A stretch of 44,327 nucleotides of DNA, from positions 1-44,327 of the forward strand of contig JACOUI010000163.1 in the NCBI GenBank assembly GCA_016177915.1. Direction: 5' to 3'. Source of the stretch: Planctomycetia bacterium (GTDB lineage: Bacteria; Planctomycetota; Planctomycetia; Pirellulales; S012-138). This document shows, piece after piece, positions 17,504 through 25,600 of this stretch. Numbering within the stretch: position 1 is the first letter of the stretch; the number at the start of each line of letters is the position of its first letter. Below the pieces are notes generated by a model. That model saw only the letters and a program-made list of their open reading frames with translations. It ran no database searches and was not told where the DNA came from. A program made the position numbers and the translations under genes.

Positions 17504-17532
17504 CGTCGTCTTTCGCTCCGCGAAAGGCGACG
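17504..17532. repeat. Strong imperfect hairpin
   Basis: CGTCGTCTTTCGC and GCGAAAGGCGACG pair over 13 bp (one G-U) around TCC. No T run follows on the plus strand, so an intrinsic terminator is unlikely; it looks like a palindromic repeat unit. Confidence 0.6.
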
Positions 17533-17586
17533 ATTCGAGAAGTTATTTTTCGGCCGCTTCTTAGCCTGCGCCAATGCCAGAAAAAC

Positions 17587-17603
17587 GGCACACGGCGTGT
17601 GCC
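17587..17603. repeat. GGCACAC-GGC-GTGTGCC palindrome
   Basis: A perfect 7-bp inverted repeat with a GGC loop. The GTG used by the ORF track as the CvpA start (17599) lies inside it, which argues for the ATG at 17626. Confidence 0.7.
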
Positions 17604-17625
17604 TCGCTTTGTGGAGATTCTTCGG

Positions 17626-18495
17626 ATGATCGCGTACGACATCCTGATGCTCGTCGTCGTCGTGGGCTACACGATCTTCGGGGCCGTCAAGGGCATGGCC
17701 TGGCAGGTGGCCACGCTCTGCTCGATCGTCGTCAGCTACTTCGCGGCGCTGAAATTCAGCGATCCGCTGGCGCCGCTGCTGAGCAAGGAGGCGCCCTGGA
17801 ACCGCTTCCTGGCCATGCTCATCATCTTTCTCGTGACGTCGCTCGTCATCTGGTTCATTTTCCGCGCCGTGTCGAAATTCATCGAGCGCGTCAAGCTCAA
17901 GGACTTCGACCGGCAGGTCGGGGCGCTGTTCGGACTCTTCAAGGGCGCGTTGGCCTGCGTGGCGATCACGTTCTTCGCCGTCACGCTCTCGCAGGCGGCC
18001 CGCGAGGCGGTCTTGAAATCTCAGTCGGGCTATTACATCGCGGTGCTTTTGAACAAGGCCGACCCGGTCATGCCGGAGCAGCTTCACGAGTTGCTCGGTC
18101 CGTACGTCCACCAGCTCCAGGAAAAACTGAATCAGCCCAATCCTCATGCCACGCCGGTCCGCGACGGTCGTGCAGAAGCGCCGGCCGGCGGAGCGTCGCC
18201 CGCGCCCGGTTCGACCGCTGGCGCCGGGCAAGGCGGCATCGGCCCCAGCGACCTGGCCCGCTTGCGGGCGATCGTCGCCGACCTGGAAAAATCCGAGCTC
18301 GACGAGGACGGCCTGCGCTGGGTGCGGGAGAACATTGCGCGGCTGGAAGCGCTGGCCGCGGAAAGCCCGACCGCCAGTGGAACGGTCGCCGACACCGACT
18401 GGACCGAGCGGGCCGCCAGGCTGGTCCGCGAATCGGAAAAGCTGCGGGGGTTGATCGAAGAAGTCCGGCGCACAAGCGAACCGGGTCGGCGTTAG
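17626..18495 (+). CDS. CvpA family membrane protein
   Basis: A 289-residue protein. The first 150 residues form the CvpA domain with hydrophobic segments (ILMLVVVVGYTIFGAVKG, FLAMLIIFLVTSLVIWFIF, GLFKGALACVAITFFAVTL). The C-terminal part is cytoplasmic or periplasmic, with a low-complexity linker (GGASPAPGSTAGAGQGG) and a helical tail. I chose the ATG at 17626, which has TGGAG eight bases upstream. CvpA was first linked to colicin V export; in most bacteria its role is envelope-related and poorly defined. Confidence 0.85.
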   Translation: MIAYDILMLVVVVGYTIFGAVKGMAWQVATLCSIVVSYFAALKFSDPLAPLLSKEAPWNRFLAMLIIFLVTSLVIWFIFRAVSKFIERVKLKDFDRQVGALFGLFKGALACVAITFFAVTLSQAAREAVLKSQSGYYIAVLLNKADPVMPEQLHELLGPYVHQLQEKLNQPNPHATPVRDGRAEAPAGGASPAPGSTAGAGQGGIGPSDLARLRAIVADLEKSELDEDGLRWVRENIARLEALAAESPTASGTVADTDWTERAARLVRESEKLRGLIEEVRRTSEPGRR

Positions 18496-18577
18496 GTTCG
18501 CGGCAAGGACGAAGAATGCAGCGCGGAAAGGGACGGCCCGCACGGCTTGGTTTTGCCGGAAAAAACGGCGCCGCGCG

Positions 18578-18607
18578 TTGACATTTCCGCCACGACCCGG
18601 CCATAAT
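18578..18607 (+). promoter_or_regulatory. Sigma-70-type promoter for the DUF1559 gene
   Basis: TTGACA at 18578-18583, an 18-base spacer, then CATAAT at 18602-18607. The -35 is perfect and the -10 matches five of six. It lies about 80 bases before the ATG at 18688. Confidence 0.6.
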
Positions 18608-18687
18608 GCCGGCGCTTCGTCCTTTTGCGCGGACGTCCTTTCGCGGTCATTTTCCTTTCATTTTCCTTCGGTTGGGGGGACCATGTC

Positions 18688-19665
18688 ATGTCCAAGCGTG
18701 GATTTACGCTCGTGGAGCTGCTGGTGGTCATCGCCATCATCGGCATCCTCATCGGTCTGCTCTTGCCGGCCGTTCAGGCGGCGCGCGAGGCCGGCCGCCG
18801 CATCCAGTGCCTCAACAACTTGCACCAGTTGGCGATCGCCGCCCACAACTACCACGACGTCTACCAGAGGTTGCCGGCCGGACGCGTGCGGGTGGAGGAA
18901 AACTGGAGTGCGCAGGCGCGGCTGCTGCCGTTCATGGAGAATGACACCGTTCACCGGTTGATCAACTACAGCCTGCCGCCCGGGAACGCTGTGCACGCGA
19001 CCGTCCGCACGATGCACGTTCCCAACTTCATTTGCCCGTCCGACGCCTACCGGATGCTGGGGGCGGGCGCCCAAAACCATCCCGGCTGGGGCAAGAACAA
19101 CTACCGGGCTTGCGCCGGCAGCGACGTGGGCCAGATGGCCGGCGGACAAGAGCGCAACAACGGCATGTTCATGACGGACAAGGCCGTCACGTTCGGCGAG
19201 GTGATCGACGGTTTGAGCAACACGGCGCTCTTCAGCGAAATGGCCAAAGGGGACGCGGACGACAACCTGGTCACGCCGTTTAGCGATTGGTTCCGCATCC
19301 CCAATGCCGGCACGGCCAACGTCGTCGGCTGCCGAAACGCGTGCATCAACGCACCGATGCTGGCGGGTGCGACGAACCAGAATTCCCGCTCCGGCCGCAA
19401 TTGGGTCTTGGGCAATTACACTCCCACGCGCTACAACCACGTGATGACGCCCAACACGAAGAGCTGCTCGCGCGGCTCGGGGGGGACGCTCGTTCCCAAG
19501 GTGAACACCGCGGGCGGGGCGACGACCGCTTCCAGCTACCACCCGGCGGGCGTCAACCTGGCCTTGGCCGACGGAAGCGCCCGGATCGTCAAGACGCAGG
19601 TTTCGATCGTCACCTGGTCGGCGCTGGGAAGCCGCGCCCAGCGCGAGCCGACCGGCGAGTTCTAA
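18688..19665 (+). CDS. DUF1559 protein with prepilin-type N-terminus
   Basis: A 325-residue secreted protein of a family greatly expanded in planctomycetes. The N-terminus MSKRGFTLVELLVVIAIIGILIGLLLPAVQAAREAGRR is a type IV prepilin signal, cleaved before FTLVE; the DUF1559 domain follows with the usual NNLHQLAIAAHNYHD, FICPSD, GLSNTALFSEM and the C-terminal HPAGVNLALADGSARI. The ATG at 18688 has a GGGGGGA ribosome-binding site; the track's start at 18625 would put residues before the prepilin signal. Probably a pseudopilin-like surface protein. Confidence 0.95.
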   Translation: MSKRGFTLVELLVVIAIIGILIGLLLPAVQAAREAGRRIQCLNNLHQLAIAAHNYHDVYQRLPAGRVRVEENWSAQARLLPFMENDTVHRLINYSLPPGNAVHATVRTMHVPNFICPSDAYRMLGAGAQNHPGWGKNNYRACAGSDVGQMAGGQERNNGMFMTDKAVTFGEVIDGLSNTALFSEMAKGDADDNLVTPFSDWFRIPNAGTANVVGCRNACINAPMLAGATNQNSRSGRNWVLGNYTPTRYNHVMTPNTKSCSRGSGGTLVPKVNTAGGATTASSYHPAGVNLALADGSARIVKTQVSIVTWSALGSRAQREPTGEF

Positions 19666-19789
19666 ATCCGTCCTTCAGCGCCACAAGCGGCGGAGACTCG
19701 CGCCTCCGGTGAGTCACGGCCGGCCTTGCGGCGCCACCCGCCGGCTTGCCGCGCTTGTGCCGCCGACGAATGCACACGGGAGCGCCCAC

Positions 19790-20206
19790 ATGCAGACACG
19801 TTGGATTTGTCTCGCGTTTGCGCTGCTGTTTGGCTGCTCGTCGGAACAACCGATTCCTCCGGACCAGGCCTACGACCCGGCCAAAGTGCAGGGGCAGGTC
19901 GACAAGACGCTCCCGGCGGACGACCAAGAGCGGCAGGCCGCCCTGAAATCGGTCCTCGACCAGCTCCAGGAGGGTAACGATTTTGAAAGCCTGTTCCTGC
20001 CCGGCGTCACCTACGAGGAGAGCGAATCGTCATTTCTGGAGGGGGCGATCGGCGTGGCAAGCTGGTCGTTCGACGGCCGTCCCAGCGGCATCGACGTTCC
20101 CGTCGTCCTGCAGATGACGATGGACAGCGGCGAACTTAAGGAGCGGAAGCGTGTCTACCGCGTGGCCGGCTCATCCGGGGGCTACACGGTCAGCCGCGCG
20201 AAATAG
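19790..20206 (+). CDS. Small predicted lipoprotein
   Basis: A 138-residue protein from the ATG at 19790. The signal MQTRWICLAFALLFGCSSE ends in a lipobox (LFGC), so it is probably lipid-anchored. The rest (PDQAYDPAKVQGQVDKTLPADDQERQAAL ... KRVYRVAGSSGGYTVSRAK) has no family I can name. It follows the DUF1559 gene on the same strand, an arrangement often seen for small lipoproteins in planctomycetes, and could work with it. Confidence 0.8.
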   Translation: MQTRWICLAFALLFGCSSEQPIPPDQAYDPAKVQGQVDKTLPADDQERQAALKSVLDQLQEGNDFESLFLPGVTYEESESSFLEGAIGVASWSFDGRPSGIDVPVVLQMTMDSGELKERKRVYRVAGSSGGYTVSRAK

Positions 20207-20325
20207 GGCCGGCGGAATTCGGGCTGTTTCCAGCCGGAAGTTCGGCTCCAAACCGAACATAAGAGACATTATCGGACGTTGGTGCGGCGCACGGATGGCG
20301 CGGGTTAGACGAACGCGGATGTAAT
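20207..20325. other. Convergent gap holding the dif-like site
   Basis: The gap lies between the ends of the lipoprotein gene (plus) and accA (minus). It contains a gttcgg-ctccaaa-ccgaac hairpin (about 20240-20257) that runs into the dif-like sequence, and a ggatggcgcgggttagacgaacgcggatg word of a dispersed type also seen near 16400 and 36980. Confidence 0.5.
20252..20279. other. Candidate dif site (XerCD recombination site)
   Basis: The 28-mer divides into ACCGAACATAA, spacer GAGACA and TTATCGGACGT, the 11-6-11 layout of dif. The inner ends CATAA...TTAT are those of dif. The complement of the left arm, TTATGTTCGGT, matches the E. coli XerD half-site TTATGTTAAAT at eight of eleven bases; the right arm is more diverged. 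It lies between two convergent genes and exactly where the KOPS-like octamers change strand. Part of the left arm is also in a small hairpin, an alternative explanation. Confidence 0.6.
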
Positions 20326-21429
20326 CTACTCCGCGGGCGCGTCCGGACCCGCGACCGGCGAGGCGATGGGTTTTTCGCCGGCTGCCGGCTCGCCGTTGGC
20401 GGGCGAGGCCGTTGATCGTTCTGCTTCCGACACGTCTTCCGCTCGGTCGGGGAACACCTCGGGCGGCTGGCCCTCCAGGTAGACCCCCATTCGCCGGAAC
20501 TTTTCGTACCGCTCGGCAATGAGCCGGTCGAGCGGCACGCGCGAAAGCTCGCGCAGCTTCCGCTCCAGGTACATCTTCAGCGTGTAGGCCATCTGGTGCA
20601 CGTCGCGGTGCGCCCCGCCCAATGGCTCCTCCAGCACGTCGTCCACCACCCCCAGCCCCTTGAGATGACGCGACGTAATCTTTAGCGCCCGGGCCGCCTT
20701 CTCCTTGTGGGCGTCGCTCTTCCAGAGAATGCCGGCGCAGCCTTCCGGACTGATGACGGAGTAGTAGGCGTGTTCCAGAATGGCAATCCGGTCGCCCACG
20801 CCGATCCCTAAGGCCCCGCCCGAGCCGCCCTCGCCGATCACGACGCAAATGATCGGCGTCGGCAGCCGCGATAGCTCGAAAATGCACTGCGCGATCACCG
20901 ACGCCTGGCCGCGCTCCTCGGCCCCGATGCCCGGATACGCCCCCGGCGTGTCGATCAGCGAGACGACGGGAAGGCCGAATTTCGCGGCCAGCTTCATTTT
21001 GGCCAGGGCCTTGCGGTAGCCCTCGGGATGGGCGCAGCCGAAGTTGCAGGCGGTGCGCTCCTTGAGCGTCCGGCCCTTTTGCTGGCCGACGAACATCACT
21101 TGGAACTCGTCGAGCTTGGCGAAGCCGGTGAAGATGGCGTGGTCGTCGCCGAAGCAGCGATCGCCGTGCAGCTCGACGAACTCGTCGAACGCCAGCGCCA
21201 GGTAATCGCTCGACATCGGCCGTTCCGGGTGCCGCGCGACCTGCACGACCTCCCACGGCTCCAGGTTCGCGTAGATCTTCTTTAGCAGCTCGGAACGCTC
21301 CCGCCGCAGGCGGCGGATTTCGTCGAACGTCTCGGCGGTGCGATGCTCCGGCTGCTCGAGGCGCGCAATGCGGGCGTCGATTTCATAGACGGGCCGCTCG
21401 AAGGTAAGGCGCTGGACGAGCGTAGCCAT
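20326..21429 (-). CDS. accA: Acetyl-CoA carboxylase carboxyltransferase alpha subunit
   Basis: A 367-residue subunit that, with AccD, transfers carboxyl from biotin to acetyl-CoA, giving malonyl-CoA for fatty acid synthesis. Hallmarks: ELHGDRCFGDD, GRTLKERTACNFGCAHPEGYRKALAKMKLAAKFGLPVVSLIDTPGAYPG, and IGEGGSGGALGIGVGDRI. The last 40 or so residues are a low-complexity alanine/proline tail not needed by the family. The gene stands apart from the other acc genes. Confidence 0.96.
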   Translation of the reverse strand: MATLVQRLTFERPVYEIDARIARLEQPEHRTAETFDEIRRLRRERSELLKKIYANLEPWEVVQVARHPERPMSSDYLALAFDEFVELHGDRCFGDDHAIFTGFAKLDEFQVMFVGQQKGRTLKERTACNFGCAHPEGYRKALAKMKLAAKFGLPVVSLIDTPGAYPGIGAEERGQASVIAQCIFELSRLPTPIICVVIGEGGSGGALGIGVGDRIAILEHAYYSVISPEGCAGILWKSDAHKEKAARALKITSRHLKGLGVVDDVLEEPLGGAHRDVHQMAYTLKMYLERKLRELSRVPLDRLIAERYEKFRRMGVYLEGQPPEVFPDRAEDVSEAERSTASPANGEPAAGEKPIASPVAGPDAPAE

Positions 21430-21631
21430 TGGGGATCGGGAGTCAGGCCGCAGGAATCAGGGGACAGAAATCAGGAGTCAGTCCGCGTTCGAAAACCGCC
21501 TCCCCCCCTGCCCTGCCCTGCGCGCCGCCAGCGGCGCCAGCATGGGTTGGGTGGCATGGATTGTATCTAACATCGGAGCGGGCCCGCGGGCAATCGAGGA
21601 ATCCAGGAATTCAAGCGACGCCGTCAAGGCG
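21430..21631. repeat. Repeat-rich gap upstream of accA
   Basis: Contains cgggagtcaggccgcaggaatcaggggacagaaatcaggagtcag, a degenerate tandem repeat, and CCCCCCCTGCCCTGCCC with two overlapping minus-strand GGGCAGGG octamers (21506-21513 and 21511-21518), the first on the right of the dif-like site. Confidence 0.65.
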
Positions 21632-22465
21632 TCAGGCCGGCACTTTGGGCGCGGTCTTGAAGACGGGCGCCGCCGCCAGTTCGCGCTGAAGATGTTCCAG
21701 TTCGGGGCGCTCCGAAGGCTCCTTCGACAGCATGCGCAGCACGAGCTGCGAGAACTCCGGCGTGAGGTTGCGGTTGAAGAACTCCAGCTTCGGCGCGCTG
21801 CCGCGGAGGTGCTTCGTTAACAGCTCGTTGGTCGATGTGCCGGTGAAGGGCAGCTTGCCGGTCACCAGCTCGTAGATCGTGCAGCCGAAGCTGTAGACGT
21901 CGGAGGGCGAATCGGGGGCCTTGCGGCGGATTTGCTCCGGCGACATGTAGCTGGCCGTGCCCTGGATCGATGACGAGCGGCCGAAAAACCCCGCCAGCCC
22001 GGTCTTTCGCTTTTGCGCCAGCGCGAAGTCGATGAGCTTGACGTCGCCTTCCGGGGAGATGAGGAAGTTGTCGGGCTTGACGTCGCGGTGGACCCAGCCT
22101 TTGTCGTGCATGTGGGCCAGGCCCTGGGCGGCGTTGAGAATGATTTTTTGCGCCAGGGGAGCGAGGCGCTCGTGGCCCTTTCCGATGAGCTGCTTCAGGT
22201 TGGGGTGCGCGAAGAGCTCCATCACCAGGCACGGCTCGCGGCGGCCCTCGAAAAGCTCCAGCACCTTGATCACATTGGGGTGGTTGAGCTGCTTGCCGAC
22301 GCTGAATTCGCGGCGGAGGAGCGCGATCTGCACGTTGTCGAGCTTATCGGGAATGATCAGCTTGACGGCCACGCGCCGCCGCTCGCCGTCGTGGATCGCT
22401 TCCCAGATTTGCGAGGTCTGGCCCGTGCTGATGATATTCACAAGCCGGAAGGGGCCGACGTACAT
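21632..22465 (-). CDS. Serine/threonine protein kinase with atypical loops
   Basis: A 277-residue eukaryotic-type kinase domain without a membrane segment. The catalytic lysine (VAVKLI), HRDVKPDN loop, SPE motif (YMSPEQI) and SDVYSFGCTIYELVTG are present. Two features are unusual: the glycine-rich loop is replaced by ISTGQTSQIW, and DFG is DFA (LIDFALAQ). The aspartate remains, so activity is possible but may be weak. Start at the ATG at 22465 (MYVGPFRL); residues before it are repeat-derived. Confidence 0.9.
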   Translation of the reverse strand: MYVGPFRLVNIISTGQTSQIWEAIHDGERRRVAVKLIIPDKLDNVQIALLRREFSVGKQLNHPNVIKVLELFEGRREPCLVMELFAHPNLKQLIGKGHERLAPLAQKIILNAAQGLAHMHDKGWVHRDVKPDNFLISPEGDVKLIDFALAQKRKTGLAGFFGRSSSIQGTASYMSPEQIRRKAPDSPSDVYSFGCTIYELVTGKLPFTGTSTNELLTKHLRGSAPKLEFFNRNLTPEFSQLVLRMLSKEPSERPELEHLQRELAAAPVFKTAPKVPA

Positions 22466-22691
22466 GGGCGGAGAGAGTGCGGAGTGGGGAGTTTGGAGTG
22501 GGGAGCGACGAATTCCGGGCCTGTGCCCCCGATCCATGATTCTAATCGGGGCGTGGCGGCAATTGAATCCCGTCCGTAGGGCAGGCGGCCCGCCTGCCAT
22601 CTTTTTGTAGGACGGACTTCAGTCTGTCCTTCGTCGCCGCAGGGAGTCGCGCAAGAGGCCGGACTGAAGTCCGTCCTACATTACCGCGGCG
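22466..22691. repeat. Gap with three repeat elements
   Basis: Includes gagtgcggagtggggagtttggagtgggg (22478-22508), a gtagGGCAGGCGG-CCCGCCTGCC palindrome (about 22576-22599) and a long inverted repeat (22606-22680). It separates ccsBA from the kinase. Confidence 0.6.
22606..22680. repeat. Inverted repeat TGTAGGACGGACTTCAGTC
   Basis: Perfect 19-bp arms at 22606-22624 and 22662-22680 around a 37-base core. It lies just past the ccsBA stop and could fold into a strong stem in that transcript; no T tract follows, so it is a repeat first and a terminator only possibly. Confidence 0.75.
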
Positions 22692-25600
22692 TCAAGCGCC
22701 GCCGGGACGGCTAGTCGGCGCAGCGGGCGGAACCAAGGGCGGTGCGACCGGCAGCGCACCGAGAGCGGTCGGCAGGGGCGCGTCTTGCGGCGGCGGCGAC
22801 AACGACGCAACCAGCTTCTGCCACCAATGCTCCAGCGGCAACGCCCCCACGGCGATCGTGAATAACTGCGTGGCAACAAAAATCCCCAGGGCCAACAAGA
22901 CGCCTTCGGTAAAGCCGTACGAGTGCAACCCCACCCCCAGCTCGTTCACTCCGAACCAGGACCAGCTTGTCGTGATGTTCCCCGCGACGGCCAGCACCGC
23001 CAGGCCCCGCTCGCGGACCATCCCGCCCCAGCGGGCGTGAAGCACCAGCGCATTCCACAGCACGATGATCAGAGCGCCGTTTTCCTTGGGGTCCCAGCCC
23101 CAGAAACGCCCCCAGGAGTCGTCGGCCCACAGGCCGCCCAGCACTGTCCCGAAGAAACTGAAGAACAGCGCAAAGCACAGGACGCCGTAGATCGCGGAAA
23201 CCAGCACGCGCGCGAGGTCGGGCAAGAACCGGCCGCCGAAAAGGTAGACAATCCCCAAAAGTCCGGCCAGAAGCGTCGCCCCGTATCCGCTGGTGATGCA
23301 GACCACGTGCGTCGCCAGCCAGAACTGCGTGTCCAGCACGGCCTGCAGGACGGTGAACGTGTCGCCGTCGCCCGCCAGGAAATGCGAAATGAGCAGCGTG
23401 GCAAATCCGGCGACAGCGGCCACAAAATTGCCAAACCCCAAGCGGAAAACCGCCTCCAGGATGATGCCGAAGACTACGACGAGCCAGCCGATGTAAACGG
23501 CCGACGAGTAGAGATTCGTCACGGGCGGCCGCCCCGAGATGTAAATCCGCCCGACCAGCGCCGCGGTGTGGATCAGCAAGGTGAAGACGATCAGCCAGAA
23601 AGCGGTCCGCTGCAAGGGGCGGTGCCAGCCGAGCAGCGTCGCCAGCCAGCCCAGGATCGTGATGCCGAACGCCACCACGTAGATTCCTGAGGCCGAGGCG
23701 AACGCCTGAAAGTGGTTGAAGAACGCCTCGAACGACGACCGGCGAGCGCTGTAGTCCTGCGGCGGCTGCTCGCCCAGCAGCCGTTCGTAATGCGCCAGCC
23801 CGACGTTGAACGCCACCGCGTCGCCGTTCGCATAGGCGTCGAGGATCGCCTCCAAGGCGTCGGTCGACTCGTTGTGCTTTTGCGGCACGATGCGCGCCAT
23901 GGCGCTCGCGCTGAAGAGCGGCTCCCACGCCTGCTGGCCAAGTTCTTTCAGGGGATCCGCGATCGGGACGGCGTTGGGAACCTGGTCGTTGCGCAGGTCG
24001 CCCATCCGCAAAATCACGGTCCGAATCACCCGGTCCTTCTGCGCGGCCGACTGCGGATCGCTGGCGCGCTCTTCCGGCGTGGGGATCTGCGGCAACCTCG
24101 GGACGTCGAACGAACCCGAGATCCGGTGGAATAGCAAAATGCGGCGCTCCAGCTCCAAATAGCGCCGCTGCTCCGTCGACAGCAGCTTCTTGTCGATTTT
24201 GCGGGCCTTGCGTACCAGCTCCTCGAATTTTGGGAGCTCGGATTCCATCTCTGCCAGCGAATACCGCAAGCCCTCGCGCCGCGGAAGCCCGAACACGCCC
24301 AGCACCTCGGGGCTGTCGATCCGGAAAACCCGGTGATGCTGGCTGATCGCGCCGTTGGCGATGCTGTCCAGCAGCCACTGCACGGACGCGCGCCGCCGAC
24401 CGGCTGGATCGGTAAACCCCTCAGTGTCGGAAATGACCCGCAGCGAGTTGCGCGCCAGCGTGTCCATCGGCTTGACGCGCCCCTCGTACGCGACCGGGAG
24501 CTTGCCGAAGCGGTAGTAGTCGAAGCCGGCGAGGCCCTCGCGCAGCCCGTCGGCCGACGCGATCAGGTCCTTTTCCAGCTTCGCGCTGGTCCTTGCAAGA
24601 CCCTTCAGGTCGCCGGCGACGGAGGCTTGGCCCGGGTTGGCGACGAGGTCCTGCAGTGTTTTGGCGGCGGCCTTGGCGGCGTCACGCATCTTCTTGACGG
24701 CGGCCGTCTCCGGCGACTGGGAGGCTTCCGCCTCGCTTGACGCCATGGCCAGGTCATCGGCAATGGTCTGCTGCTGCTCGGCGAGGTCGGTCGCGCGCTT
24801 GGCGTCCAGCGACTTGCCTGCCGCGTCCCGCTGCGCCGCTTCCGTGACGGTACGCTGCTGCGCCAGGGCGAAGTCCAACAGACGGGCGAGACGCTCGCGC
24901 GCGGAGCCCTTGTCGCGCAGGATCGCTCCGGCCCGGTCAAGCTTCAAGGCAGCCGCCAGGGCCGCATTTCCAAACGCTTCGACCTCTCGCTGGTTGGCGC
25001 CGCCTGGCTGGTTCGTCTGGCGCTGGAACGTTTCGACAGCGGCCCGCCAGCCCTTTTCCCCATCCGCCAGTAGCTGCGCCGCACTGGCGTCGAGCGGGCG
25101 AACGGCGTCGACGCTCGGAAACTTCAGCTCTGCCGCCCGGCGAGCAAGGTCGGCCGACGCCGTCTCGTTGAGGCCCCCAGGTCGGCCCGCGTCCTTGACG
25201 ATTTGTGCGGCGTCGTCCACCGCCGACGAAAGCGCCTCGGCCTGCTTGCCCAACTCGCCCAGGGTAGGCCGGGGTGTAACGGTGCGGCTCGCCAAATAAG
25301 CGGCAAACACCAGCACGACGAAGGCCGGCATGCCGTAGTGGAATCCCCGTCGCACCCAAATCCGCCACGGGGCCTCGGGCGGCGCCGGCGGCGCGAGCGG
25401 CGGCGGAATTCGCGGCGCGTGCGACGCGCGATGCCGCGGGCCTTTGGCGCCGCGACCTTTGGCTGGCTCGGCCGCCGCGGGCGCCGCGGTCCGCAGCTCC
25501 GGGTTGACCCGGTAGACGAACCGGAACAATGTCAGCGTGAACTGCGCGATCATCCCCACGACCACGATCATGCAGGCGACGTACGGGATCATCCACCCGC

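Larger units (their letters stand above)
17293..17625. other. Divergent gap with repeats and hairpins
   Basis: Holds a purine-rich repeat of the AGGAGTCAGG type (about 17290-17350); a TATAAT at 17464-17469 on the plus strand that could be a -10 box; a strong hairpin at 17504-17532 (CGTCGTCTTTCGC/GCGAAAGGCGACG with a 3-base loop); and the perfect palindrome GGCACAC-GGC-GTGTGCC at 17587-17603 just before the CvpA gene. Confidence 0.55.

Noticed and set aside
17504-17532. Intrinsic terminator for an upstream gene
   Set aside because: No gene ends there on the plus strand, and no T run follows the hairpin.
15803-21485. Strand polarity as a general property of all G-rich repeats
   Set aside because: AGGAGTCAGG words occur on both strands at 15.8 kb and on the plus strand on both sides of the switch, so they do not share the polarity of GGGCAGGG.
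15803-22510. Low-complexity AGGAGTCAGG-type repeats as a CRISPR array
   Set aside because: Units are degenerate, contiguous and lack regular spacers; no cas genes are present.
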